Assembly: GCF_000264905.1 (NCBI RefSeq) | Contig: NW_006763151.1 | Location: forward strand, 617,643-681,642 | DNA from: Stereum hirsutum FP-91666 SS1 | Taxonomy: Eukaryota > Basidiomycota > Agaricomycetes > Russulales > Stereaceae | Length of the DNA stretch: 64,000 nt | Reading direction: 5' to 3' | Shown: positions 11,001-23,442 of the stretch, piece by piece | Position numbering within the stretch: position 1 is the first letter of the stretch | How the letters are laid out: every line of letters begins with the position of its first letter | The notes under the pieces: generated by a model | Told to the model about the DNA's origin: nothing | The model's database searches: none | Seen by the model: only the letters and a program-made list of their open reading frames with translations | Program-made: the position numbers and the translations under genes

Positions 11001-13663
11001 ACTCCACTTTAAGTAGTGACGAAGAGAACGGGAGGCGTTTGGAGGGATAGCGGACTCGTACGGTGTGACACAAACCAGAACGGCCGTCTCTGTGGTTCTG
11101 CTATTGTACTTACTGGTCAGAATCTGAGGACGTGAAAGAGACGCAGACGTCTTGGAGCCAGATGGACTCGGGATACCAGCGAAGGCGAAGTGCTGGATGG
11201 TGTAAGTGAGAGTGGGCTTGACATGGATCGAATACTTCGAGTGATATCACCTACCAAGAAGCGTTGTTGCGATTCGGCTCCAGAACACTCATGCTGATGG
11301 TCGCCCTTGTACCATCGGGAAGGAGAAAAGATGTGGAAGGAGACGGAGGAGGAAGGAAGGTGGACGAGAAGAAGGTATACACATACTGCGCACCTTTGTC
11401 GCCCGTCTCATCCGAGGAAAATAACCTAAACATAGGTCGTTTGTTCCATCAACAGGTAATTGCAGATGATGGAGAGCAGTTAGCGGAGAAGAGATAGCTA
11501 AGTTGCGATATAGACGTATGGCCAGGGATCGCTCAAATGAAAAGCCCTTCAGCGTATACTCTTGCTAGAGAAGATGACAAAGTCTCTTCAGTTAGGGCGA
11601 GATGGGTTCATTGTACTGTATCGACACACCTGTACCGGACAAACAAAGTTCAAGTAGGAACACTCATCTTCAATCTATCACCGCCGACCGGCTCATCATC
11701 TCATCCCAGGACCCATCAACAACAATCAGACCACATGAAGTCCAACCCGACCCGAAACTAAGGACCACATCACAACTTACCATCCAGATCCATCTCCTCT
11801 GGCCCCTCATTCGCCCACTGACAAGACTTGTGACTTACGCGAACGCGCATGCCACCAGAAACAAACCAGCCAGCGTCCACAAGAACCTACGATGGCCAAG
11901 ACCCCAGGAGCCTCATGATGCGCTCGCGCATCATCTTCGACACAGTAACCCGACGCGGAAACCGAGTGTCCCAGCGCAGAGAACAACGCACGCACCTACT
12001 CACCGGGGAACAAAGTCAACCGAATCCTTAGCGTTCACCAGCACACGGGACTGTACCAGTAGCAGATTTCGAAGTTTAGAACCCGAGAAACCGCGCAAGG
12101 CCCTACAAGGACCCACTGAGCGTCTCCTCATCCAATCACGCAAGACCCTCACTCCCGGCACCATCTCCTTCCCCCTTCTTTCTCTCAGCGGCAGACGCTT
12201 CAAACACTCACGAACGGCCTCCTTCCCACACCAGCGTCCAACAATCACAGATCCTTATCCATGGGCCATCACGGTGAGAACATCCGACCCTGTTTTGGGG
12301 GACGAAGCCACTGGGTTTCGACGTCTTCGGTGCATTTGGTCACGGTTTGTCGGGTCGGTTGATGCGAGGCATGAAGAAGGCCAAATGGATTCGCATTGAG
12401 GCAAGGCTGGGCAGGATGGGGTTTTGGGATGGGGCGACGGGATTAGGAAGGTATGGGCCGGGGGAAGAACGAGTTCTTGGCTCACCGAGGAGGCGTGGGT
12501 TCTTGCGATGACCTGTGGGAGCCGAAAGACGATGGAAATCGCAATCCAGCGTGGATCTTGTGATGCGGCAATATATAGGGCTGTCCTGGGGTCATGGAAG
12601 AAGATTAGAGAGCGTGAGCACGAGGTTGGAGGAGGCGTTCAAGACAGGCGGAGGGGATTGTGCATCCTCTTACGGGCAATAGTACCAATATCGTTGACTT
12701 TCAAAGCGTATCAGGTGTATGAATATGGTCCAAGGCCCATTGTCAGTGATTTGTAGAGGGCACTCATCTAGGACACGACCGTCCCGAAGAATCGACGATT
12801 GTATTAGGGCTACTATCCAAATGTAGAGCCCGGATGACTCGATTCAGAGTCGCGAAGAGAAAATCATGGGGAGCGGTCTTGGTGACTAGCGCCCGGCCGA
12901 CCAAAAGTTACAGAAAACAAAGAGAAGCGAGAAACCTTCGCTAGACTGCAGCAGATCAACCCTGAGATATGCACTGCGAGCCACAAGCAAGCCACAAGAG
13001 TTGAGCTGCCAATCTGCGCGAAGCGGTACGATATGCGGTGACAATTCGCAGTACCAACCATGTCACTCGTTCCATAGCACCAAGTCATACAGACGATGTA
13101 ACAGAGGTAAGCCTAGAATGCTGAATATGAGGAGAAATCGTGGGTTGTTTTCTTTTGTCGTGGCACGACGACGAGTCGGGACTTCCCGGATGTGGTGGCT
13201 TGCGGCGATCACAGGACACGCGCCGATTTTCAGGTTCTTTCCTGTACTTTTAGCATTCCCGTCGCCACCCACACGATCCTCTCATCGTGCTCAGAGCGAT
13301 GTCTCTGACCAGCCAGTACAAGATGACCGGGTCCTCACCTTGGCAGGATGTGACCGCGCTAATCAACGCCAAATCGATAGTAATACTTGGAATCTTACCT
13401 CCACGCAGGCCACGGCCCATCAAAGTGATCTTGCCATACATTACCTCCATTTCGCAACAACTCACAAACTACTGCCAATGTCTAGTTCATCTTCTAACCA
13501 ACTTTTATCCCCCGTATCGAAACCCAAGACTAGGCACCCGTCTCAATGGAAGACCTGCGCGAACAACTCCAGTAAGCAGTATCGAACCTCAAAAGACGCT
13601 TTCTTGATTCATTGACAGTTTAATTTCTTCATGTCCTGCCAACATACTTACACCCTTCTTATA
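8033..13663. other. 5.6 kb gene-poor region between velvet and SET-domain genes
   Basis: The first few hundred bases (8040-8600) are probably the velvet promoter and leader; they read pyrimidine-rich on the transcribed strand. TACTCAGTACTCAGTA-type short repeats occur near 9930-9955 and 10325-10347. Minus-strand open frames with some protein-like composition occur at 11251-11433, 12000-12248 and 12864-13465 (the last with hydrophobic stretches). I could not join them into a convincing gene or recognise a family. A small or lineage-specific gene may be missed here. Confidence 0.4.
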
Positions 13664-15321
13664 CTACATTACCCCCAACCCCGCCTTCAACTCCTTCTCC
13701 AAATCATCTGGCACCCCCTCCCCACCCTCTCCTTCTCCCTCCTCCTCTCCCCTTCCTTCTTTTATTTCCCTCTCCTCCTCCTCGCACCTCGCACACTTAC
13801 AAACCCCAAACCCCCACCCACCCAACTCCTCCCTCCTCCTCTTCAACCTCAACCCCGGATCGACGTAGGTGACAGTGAGTTCCTCGCCAGCATCTATGTC
13901 CCGTTTCGCGATGACGGTGATGCGGGAGAGGGAGGTGCGCGGGTCGAGGTGACGGATGGAGAGGTTGGGATCGCAAGAGTGGTTCAGGTGGGAGTGGAGG
14001 GTGTAAAGACCGCCGTGGGCTTCGAGGTCTGTTTGGTGCGGGCACAAGCATATGCAGAAAGAAAGAAAACGTAAAGGGGGATGAGAAGTGGATAGGGGGT
14101 GGCGTGTGATGTGTGATGTGGCGTCAATAGGGGAATATTTCACGGGCGGAAGAACGGAGCACATACTCAGATTCATCTTTCCCAAACCCCTCAAAAACCC
14201 GCCATACTCGAACAATTCTTTCGCGATATGTTCAGGCAAAGGTTTCCTCAGAATCTTCGCGAGCTTCTTTTGGTCTTGAGGAGACGAAGGCGTTTGGAAG
14301 GCTTGGACGCAGAGCTGGTGTGCTTTTGTCCATGTGGGGCGGTCGGGTTCTGCGCCTTTATACCTGTTATTTTGTGTTGAGTTAGTGCTAATAACGGGCG
14401 TTAGAGGGAGGAGGAGGAGGAAGAGTGCGATGAAAGGAGAAGGGAGACGTGACTGACCAAACACTCTTCGCCCTATCCTCCAAACTCAACTCCGCCAACG
14501 CACTCACAACATCCCAATCCTTCTCCATCTGTCCTTCCTCGCCGCTCTGCGCCGCAATCAGCAGTCTCGCAATAACCTGCACCAGCGCATGCAGCCCCAT
14601 CCACCTATTCTTCTTCACGAACGCCAACAGCGGGACCGACGCCGGGTTCTGTGCGGGGCAGAGTAGAGGGTGCGTGTGTTTCGTGCCGCGGGAGAGACAG
14701 AGACGGGAGCAGAAACGGGCGGGACAGTGGATGGAGGAGGTGGAGGAGGGGCAGGAGACGCTTAGTGGGGTTGCGGTTAGAGGGGTCGAGCAGAAGGCGC
14801 AGGCGGCGGATTTTTGTTGGAGGTCGTAGATGTCCCTACGATTCATGATAGATATGTAGTATTATATACAGATTGTTTTGTAAGTATCAATTGACAGGAA
14901 ACGAAATGTATAATATAACGTACCACTCCGGCGCGAGTACGAAAGGGTCCTCTTTCCAAAGCACATCTCCCTCCTTGATTGCCTCTTTCGCAACCAACCC
15001 CTTCCCCTTCTTCGCCCCAAACTCCTTCACCTCCACCTTCGTCGTCCACTTACTCACATCCAGCCCCTTCACTAGCTTACTGACCGGATACTTCACCCCC
15101 ACCTCCCCATTCGAAGATACCTTTTTCGAGAGAGGCGGTGCGTTGACCAAGCCTGCGGATTGCAGGATTTTACGCGTCCGTTTTTCGGAGACTGTCCAGG
15201 AGGGATTAGACGAGAGGAGGAGAGCGTGGAGTTTGGGGATGCCGAGGGAGGGGTTGGAGGTGCGGAGAGAGGTTAGTGAGGATTTGAGCTCGTCGTCGGT
15301 GGGCGTTGTCGAGGAAGACAT
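13664..15321 (-). CDS. SET5: SET-domain protein lysine methyltransferase, Set5-like
   Basis: Four exons: 15321-14924, 14835-14458, 14363-14167 and 14028-13664. They give 1338 nt (445 aa) with matching phases. The N-terminus (about 1-60) reads like a helical segment containing WTVSEKRTRKILQSAGL, as in yeast Set5. A Cys-rich MYND-like cluster follows (CAFC ... CPARFCSRLCLSRGTKH) within the split SET domain. The C-terminal SET half carries NHSCDPN and GEELTVTYVD, the cofactor and catalytic blocks, then a post-SET-like CKCARCEEEE and a Glu-rich end. Yeast Set5 methylates histone H4 lysines 5, 8 and 12; the same role here is inferred from family. Introns are 88, 94 and 138 nt. A related SMYD-type enzyme is the main alternative. 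Confidence 0.85.
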
Positions 15322-16172
15322 AACGGGGTCGTTACGAGTTCGTTATAATACTGAGAAATTGTGTTGGGTACCAGCGAGGAAGCTGGGGAATAATTGGGGA
15401 GAATCGAACGTTTGTGCGTCTGCAGACATTTCGAGTTGGAGGACGCACGATGGAGGGATTACGTAAATATGACTTCGAGCCTTTTTTTCGCTCTGAACAT
15501 TATTATTATGAGCGTCGACGCGTGGAGAAATCTTGTTCATCGTCTCTCCTTTCCACTACGTCGATATTTATTCATCATTTCCTCTGAACTCGGTTTTCTG
15601 CCCATAAAGTGTGCGACATTGGCTGATGATGCCAGGCTCGTCTGCTCTCCATCCTTCGGTCTTCAGCTCTATGCCCATTGGTCCATGTCTTTGCCGTTCG
15701 CACACTTGATATATGCACTAGGGATGCTATAGCGCACATGAACAGGCTGTGCTCGATGGTTGTGTATGTCCATATTCTACTTCGAGCGCTCATACGCGTC
15801 TGCTCCGTTTCCGTGCTGCTAAGGCAAGCCACGGGCATGAGACCTACTAGGGTCCTCGACTGGCCTTCTATCGTACCTTTTTTGGTGGCGTCTCCACCGA
15901 CTGCCACGCACATTCCTCCATGTCAAGGAGCGTGGGATTCACTACCACTGTCGACTGCCTTGTGACTGATCCATATCGGCTCAGAATGTTGATACCGCCA
16001 TACAACGTCACTCCCGCTGCTGTGTTGTCTGTGCAAATGGGCGTCTGCGCTATATATGGATGATAGCGAACCCTTATAATGTCGACTCGTCCTTCGTCCT
16101 TCCCACAACCCACCTGTCAGCCATCCTACCATCACTCAGTCTTTCTGCTCGATAGTCTGATATTCGATACTG
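15322..16172. other. Intergenic region between divergent genes
   Basis: About 850 bp separate the start codons of the SET-domain gene (minus) and the WD40 gene (plus), so this is a shared promoter region. I see no gene, strong TATA box or repeat pair in it. Confidence 0.4.
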
Positions 16173-18846
16173 AATGGCTCACAATAAGGCACGTCGTGTT
16201 TTAAGTTGGTTTTGATAATTTTTGAGAACGCGCTAACATGGGCCACAGACTGGTTTTCGATGGACACCGGAAGAGGAAGCCTGGCTCCTGGCACGCGTCA
16301 TCAACGATGCAGGGCGCTCCAAGAAGGACGAAAAGCAGGCCCAGTGGAAAAAATCTATCGTTTCTGACTTTGAAGACGAGTTTCCTTGCCGCCCTCATAG
16401 AAAGGTCGGTGGAGCGGTCGAGACTGAGGAGGAGTTAATGGTGAGATGGAACGAGAATGCACGGGTGCGTGATGCTCAATATCCAGCCCTCATGAAGTCT
16501 GACGAGTACCTACATCTAGAGAATTGGGCGGTGGATCGGGAACCACCAGGAGAGCATTCTCAGAAAGCACGCCGAGAACAAACCTCAGAGCTTACGCAAA
16601 CGGCTTGCTCCGAAGCGTACCAAGAATTTTCGGTCCAAGAACGCCCGCGATATGGCGAAGGCTCATCATCCGGACTTGAAAGTAAAGTGGACAGATCTTC
16701 ACAAGCAGTTCAAGGACGGAAAGATCCCGAAATCGGACATGCTCGCGGAGTACAATAAGGCCGTGACCGTTCTGCTTGAAGATGAGCATTGGAAAACTCA
16801 TTATACTGCCATGGCAAGTCGTCAGGAGCCCACCCAGAAACCCTCGGCCTCGGCCTCGACGGAGACGAACACATACAGCGATTCGGCCTTGACGGAACTG
16901 CAGATTGTCCAGTATACGTATGTTGTTTCCGACGCTCCTCAAATTGAACCCCACTCTGACGACTACATCGGACAGTCCATCACTCTCCATGTCTACGGCG
17001 ACAGAGGCCAACGCTGTGCGAGCGCAATACAATGAGCCAGAAGCACACTTGGAGCACGACGAACGACAAGCTGATTTTGACCATTCTCATCGTGGAGTTC
17101 GGGACGAGGGCGCCGCCTCCGGTGAATCCTTCCTCACCCCACATCAGTAGGTTCCTTGTCTCTATATGGCGACAGACTCTTATACTTACGCCTTTGTTTC
17201 CTCTACCTAGACCAGTTCAACGAGACGATACGGAAGCCATGCGGATCGATTCTACAGGCCAAGGATCAAATGCGAATCCTGTACCTGATACACACGATGC
17301 CGTACCACCAGTCGTCGTTATATCCCCAGGCAACCCACCACAGCCAACTCCGTATACGACCCAGCAGACGACGTTTGGTGACACATCCTTGCCATCATTC
17401 GACATGGCTGCTGAAATGTTATGGAATTATCTCAGATTTGGGAGTCAGGCAAACGAGGTGTGTCATCGTCCATTGAATTTTGTTTTGCACCGGGTCTCAT
17501 CTCTTCTTTCAGTGGCCATTGCGCGAAGTAGCTTCACCTCGTACGTTCTACCTCATTTCGTTAACTTCGCCCTTGCCCGTCGGGAGTAATGTTGATCTTA
17601 ACTGACGCTCGTCTCAAGGGATACTCGAAGCACCCCAAACCACACAATCATACCTACATCCCGTGATCGGCCATGCGTATAATGCTACCTCCTCTTCTAT
17701 TGCTCATTCGCTCGGTATATATCATCAGCCTCCAGCCCAGCCCTCCTACGTGCAACCTTCTACATATAATGCACCGCCATTGCCTCAAGTGGCCGTCAAC
17801 TCGTACGCGGACCAAACCGACCTGTCACATACCATCGAATCTCACAATTCGTCCTCCATCGATAGCAGCTTGACCTCATCCACCACCACCGTTGCCACTC
17901 CTCAGCGCGATAGATTCAAAGACTGGTCGCCTGCCGGTGACTGGCATCTGCAGAAAGTGTTCCGTGGACATACCGATGATGGACTCAGCCTTGCATTCTC
18001 CCATAATGGGAAGCTCCTCGCTTCTGGTTCAAGAGATTGCACACTCAGAGTGTGGAACGTCGAGACCGGAGAGACCGTTCTTGGTCCACTGAAAGGCCAC
18101 ACTGACTTGGTTGGCGCTGTTGCATTCTCCCCAGATGACCGACGTATTGTCTCTGGCTCTGACGATCGTACAATCCGCATCTGGGATGTACAGACAGGCA
18201 AACAGCTGCTCGAGTTCGAAGAGGATACAAGCTGGATCTACTCCGTGGTGCTCTCATCTGATGGCAGCAGAGTCGCATTCACCGACGCAAGCTGTGATAT
18301 CTTGATATGGGATGTGGACTCGAAGTGTCGTATTCGCTTGTTAGAGAAACAGAACATACTGTTTTCCGCCTTTACTTCTCCACCGATGATAGATTCATCG
18401 CAGCAACCGGCGATGGTAACCTCAGGATTTGGGATGTGAAGAGTGGAAAACGAGTGCCGACTTCACTCCAAGCGGGATCTTTCGGCGATCTTGTTTGGTT
18501 TGAAGAATGCACAATGTACACTCTTATCGATGAGAAAATACGTCGATGGTCCGAAGACGAGCCTTTCATCCTGGACTGGCCTTCAACTCTTTCACCGGAC
18601 CGGAAATGGATTGCAGGCCGCATCAATGGTAATATCTACCTATACTCACGAGATCCATCTCCCGATGAGCTGGCATCGTCGGTGGACTATTTCATTGAGA
18701 GACGACGCCAATTGTGAGTGTTTTCGATCTTTGTTCATTCAGTATGGAAGCCTGATGTATTGATGATATTTTCCGTCAGTACACTTATCGATGCTGACTT
18801 GAACAAAGATCCCGAGTCTGACTCCGAGTCCGACGGCGATGCGTGA
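16173..18846 (+). pseudogene. Possible SANT/Myb-like region joined to WD40 repeats, one-base frameshift
   Basis: Proposed exons: 16173-16196, 16249-16464, 16520-16917, 16976-17146, 17211-17457, 17513-17540, 17619-18713 and 18780-18846. All introns are GT-AG and phases agree. The N-terminus has FRWTPEEEAWLLARVIND, reminiscent of a SANT/Myb helix, then a basic segment with ARDMAKAHHPDLKVKW. A Pro/Ser/Thr-rich linker precedes WD40 repeats (LASGSRDCTLRVWNVETGE, IVSGSDDRTIRIWDVQTGK) and an acidic tail. The spliced length, 2246 nt, is one base short of a multiple of three. The WD40 frame is lost near 18315-18335 and resumes one frame over at ETEHTVFRLYFSTDDRFIAA. No intron of credible size fits there, so this is a mutation or a sequencing error. 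WD40 is firm; the SANT-like reading is tentative. Two adjacent genes are less likely because the frames splice through. Confidence 0.65.
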
Positions 18847-19585
18847 TTCCCACAACTACGCCATTCAATAACATGACGAGGGCCTTGCTCAAGGGGAGGA
18901 GACGGGCGTAAAAGCGTGCGTGTGGAGAAATTGATGGCCTGAGAGGATATTGCGTGTAGGCGATTCAAGACTGGGAGGAGAGTGGAAGGTTGTGGTCGGA
19001 CTTCCACCAGACAGTATGCGCTCTCTTGTTGTTCTCTTGCTACCTCTATTTCTTTGCTATGCTCAAAGATATTAGACCGTGCTTCGTCTGTGCCCACCCC
19101 CCACATAGTAAAGATGAATGATCGTCTTCCTCGATCGAGGCTGGACTTCGAGACTAATCCCAAAGGATAAACTCCCCTCCAGTCTCCAAGTATCAGATAT
19201 CGCGGCCACTTCATGGCAGCTAACGACGGCATCGTCCACCTCGAACTCTGGTTCGGTATCGGTCTCAAAGGCGAACAACTCCTCCACTACGCCGAACAGC
19301 ATGACCTCAACGACGCGAGGATGCGATGTGGTTCCATCCGCCAATGGAGGACGGAGAGGTATATACCGGACTATGGTACGTTCCTTCACTCATCTTTTGC
19401 CCAGGTCGTCGAGCTTGCGGTTGACGATTGTAATTCTTTGTGTAGTTTGATACTAAGTAGCGTCTTCTGGCTATTTTATGTTTATCTATTCCTCCAGGTC
19501 CCATAAAGCGCGCATACATAAAATGATAAAATCATACACTTCCGTAAGCAACCCCGTCTATCTACCGAACCCCTCAGCATTGCGT
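18847..19585. other. Intergenic stretch between converging genes
   Basis: A 55-codon plus-strand frame from 19213 (MAANDGIVHLELWFG...) looks protein-like up to a possible splice donor near 19378, but no partner exon was found. The opposite strand is also open for about 100 codons. Neither is called. Confidence 0.3.
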
Positions 19586-22500
19586 TCAACACCAACCGTA
19601 ATCCTCGCCTGCCTCCCAGCCCAACCTATACCCACCTCCTTCGCTCGTATCGTCCACAGTCTCTTCGTACATCGGAACGCATAAAGTACCCTGGTCCTCT
19701 TTGCCCGATCCGGGTTCGTGCGCTTCAAGTTTTCGGTTTAGGACCGCGCTCTTGTACCACGCATAACTTTCTGGACCGAAAGACCAGAACGGCTTCATAT
19801 TTCGCACGCTAGGGATGCTGTGTGGGCGCGGATGACCGCCCAGAAGGTTGTCTTGATGAAGTAAAAGTTGCCACTTCGTTCGATGGTCCCGGTGGATCAC
19901 GGCGTACACCGTGTCTGAGCAGCCTGTCGCGAGGATCGCATAGCGCGGATGGGTGTTTCGTGGCGTCGACTTTGTCCTCTGAACGTTCGTATTCTGGACA
20001 GCCTCTGTCGCCTTCTGATCTGATGCCTTAGCAGGGAATCGGGCGTATTCAGGAAGGGAATTCTGTGAACCAAGGTCCATGACGATAGTGATGTATGGAC
20101 GTTTCGCCGCCCTCTCCATGAACGTGTTCGCGTCGGAGTCGGATCGAGGAAAGAATCCGAGGTCCCAGCATTGATATGATAACTCCCCTTATCCTTCCTG
20201 AGCTTTACCTGCAAAAAAATAGCCGACATGACGCCCTCACCAATCTTTTTGTCCCACAGTAACAGGGGAACTACGAGATCAACGAACGACGCCCCGCGCC
20301 GGCAGATGAACGCATATCCTCGAATGAAGGCCGCCGCCATGCTTTCCGTGCTCAGCTCATGATCGTCCTCGACACGAACCCATTGCGTGATCCGTAGTCG
20401 AGCGTGCTTGAACGCCTCGCGGAAAGTGACGCCTCCTGAGACATTGTCCGGGTGAGCCTCGGTAATCGTGCCGTGGTCTCTGTAGAGTTCCTCAATAAAT
20501 TCAACGGCTCCACATCCAAACGATAATGGGGATCCGGCGTCCTTGCGGCATCGCAGAGTAGCACGGTCGTATGCTTCGGTGATCAATGCACGAGCTACGA
20601 CCTCGGTACGTTCGCTTCGATCCAGAAGGCCCGAGCTCATATGGTGGTTCAATGTGTCGATCATAATCGCACTATTTGATTTTCGCCAGGCATTGAGTTG
20701 CACGGTCGCAGCCTAGGTTCAACCAGCATTAAGCCAAGAAAAAAAACCACGATGAGGACACTGGATGAACGACACTTACCTCGGCAAGGATGGGCTCGCT
20801 AGAATATCCTGAACGGAAGTAGACGCCGTGTTTCGGAACAGAGTAAGCCAGCCGCATATGGTGAGCAACCAGTTCAGACGTTTTATCGAAGACGAGCCGA
20901 GTGTTGAGCGGGTCGTAAGCAAGACAGAGCCGAACGTCAATAATAGCAAGTCGTGCGGTATCCCCAAAGCTTTCGGGACGGGCATTGAGATCTACAATGG
21001 GACCGAGGAGTTTCCTTCGGGCGAGCTCTACGATGTTTTTGGTCAGCTTGGTCAGATCATCGTCTGTGAGATTATGGAGCATGGTCCAGAAGCTGAAATG
21101 ATGTGAGTCTCCGAGGATATGGCAGGACGTTTTGAAACGTACAGCGGGCGACCGAACTTGGCCATGAACGAGATACTTAAAACGTCTCGGAGAGTGTAGG
21201 TGTCTGGCTCTATGAGGAGCTTGGGATAGCAGTCGAACGGAGTTTCCGTGATCGGAGCATGATGAGCGTCGCTCTGAAAAGCACGAGATGAACCAAACAT
21301 CGCAGTCGGAGATGGAGCAAAGCGGGCGACATCGAATGATGTGGACAAGAACAAGACGAAGAAGGGCTTAGTGACGTGCTCGTTCAAAACAGAAAGCAGA
21401 ACATCGTAGAGCGTTATAGAGGGAGATGACTTGGTGACTTGCGTCTTCGTCAGCTCATGAGCTTCGTCAAAGTAGACGACCAGCTTCACGGAACGATTTG
21501 GTCTCGTGGGATCCCAAACTGTCTCGAGAGACTTCAGGAGGTTGTCGAGCTCTGCGCCAGCACGCTTCTCAGCACACAGAAGCTGCAGCTGATGTGAGAG
21601 GACCATAAAACGATGAATAGTTCGAGCGACGCAATACGCACCGCCGCTAACGAGATTGCCGCATCGGATAAGTCGTTTTCAGTCTAGAATATTCACACCT
21701 TGATTAGTATTGTCCCATTGAAGATTGTTTGCTTGTACGAACTTCGCTCATGGTTTCTCCGGGTATCACTGCCTAAGCAAACGTCGATGCAATTCAGAAC
21801 GAGAGCACGGTTGGTACACATGAGAGAACAAACCCTCGCCTCCCTCAATACCTCGCGTTTGAGGGACGCCTCTTCGATCTGTCGTGGATGGACTTTAGTG
21901 GTAGCGCATCAAATGAGATATCGGACAAACTTACCTCAACGCCACGGACTACACCACCATGGAATTCGTCACGACAGCTCTGCATTTTTCCTCCCGCGCT
22001 GCTGGGCCACAGATGCATCCTCCACTGGTGCGCTAGCTCGTCGTAAGTCATCGTAGGTGTTTCTTTGATCATACCATCTACTACTTTCCTGGTAGACGCG
22101 AAGAGACAAAGGAAGAACGTATGATAGCGCAGTTGTTGGCGAGTTTCGTCTTGAAGCGGAAGAACGAGCGCATGGCGGATTGCAGTATCGGGTGGTGGAT
22201 AAGAGAGCTCTAAAGGGTGAAAGAGAGTCAGTATCAGTATCTGGTGCAGAAGTACGATAGCAGATACATAATCCCGTACGCGTCGGTTTGTTAGCACCCC
22301 AAAGGTTCAGTGGGATCGTAAAAACAAGATCTGCTTGCTCGTCGACAATGCGCGACTTTCCGCACCCCGAGCTTTGAATGATGGAAGCCGTGTTCGAATA
22401 GTCTTTCGTGTCGCCCTCGGTCTTCATTGCACAGATCATTTCATAGAGCTGCCTGTGGTAATCGCCTTGGTAGGGAGTTTTCCAGGCCATATCAAGTGCT

Positions 22501-23138
22501 GAAAAGGTGATCAGTCGGCCGCCAAAAGATACATCCGAGTGTTTAGAACCTACCTTTATCTGAGAAGCGAACGTGTCAGAAGGGAAGGATAAACGGGTCA
22601 GACGCAGACATGGATGACTAGGGAATGGGCTTACTGATGAGTTTCGATTTGTCGACGGTCGCCCCCGTATTAATATTAGTAGGCGCACGCTTTGTCGGCG
22701 GTTCTTTGCTTAGAAAGGCTGAGGTGCGAGCTATGAGTAAATAGACAGGATGTAAATTAAGAACCTGAGATATCACTGACCGGCACCCCTAATGATCGTA
22801 AAGTCGCCAGTCTTCCAACACCTTTGCAGCCACCTCTTCAAAGTCGGCTCAATGATAAGTGCCAGCTCGAGAGCATGGTCTTTGAATTTATTGCTCTGCG
22901 CCATAGCAGTCCACGCAGGGTCCGCTGGCGGAGTTGTAAAGCTATACTTAATGATGGCATCAAAAAGCTTCGCGAGTTGCTCATCATCGAGAACTTGCGG
23001 AGGTGTCCTTGGCCAGTCATTCAGCTTTCGAAGAATGTGGGTGTTGGATGCATCTTCATCGTCCGAGTCGATCGTGTATGATGCCTGTTTTAGCGGGGGT
23101 AGATCGTCTGAAGTATCAGAGGCAGTCGAATGCGACAT
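19586..23138 (-). pseudogene. P-loop ATPase with PD-(D/E)XK-like C-terminus (Crinkler-like family), one-base frameshift
   Basis: Proposed exons: 23138-22781, 22730-22635, 22498-22280, 22209-21935, 21878-21834, 21588-21143, 21092-20780 and 20712-19586. Phases agree up to the last exon. A relaxed P-loop is visible (IIQSSGCGKSRIVDE), with a Walker-B-like VVYFDEAHEL. The C-terminal part has SFVDLVVPLLL ... SAIFLQVKLRK, which fits the D...(E/Q)xK core of a restriction-enzyme-like fold. This layout recalls large agaricomycete families related to Crinkler-type proteins. The last exon (1127 nt) is one base short: the frame through QVKLRKDKGSYHIN must shift near 20165-20175 to reach WDLGFFPRS and PYITIVMDLGSQNS. 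Either this copy is decayed or the sequence has an error. An upstream in-frame ATG at 23420 could extend the N-terminus. Cellular role is unknown. Confidence 0.65.
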
Positions 23139-23442
23139 GGCGACGGGCGAAGGAAAGAGGAGCTGGACGCGGTTGTGGACTCGGACTCCGTAGAAAGAAT
23201 CAACTTCAAATTCAGTCTCAGCTTGTGTGGCGGTCTGAGCCGCACCGGGCCGCACTGGTGTCGCAACATCGCGTCGAGCAAGGCGGCACAATAGGGGTTT
23301 TATGATACGTACGGCCCCAGAGCTCATTTCTGCCTGGCCAGAGATTGCTCCACCTCGAGCGCCGGCCCCGCATACGACGAAGCCAACAGCGTTCGGCTTA
23401 TTCCGCGTTAGCCTTCGCATGTTGGTGACAGCACCCCAGCAT

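Noticed and set aside
11602..12399. 265-codon plus-strand frame
   Set aside because: Composition is that of a chance frame, with no motif. The minus strand here looks slightly more protein-like but could not be assembled either.
22554..22559. Six-base micro-exon in the P-loop gene
   Set aside because: Splicing directly from 22635 to 22498 is in phase and simpler, so the micro-exon is not needed.
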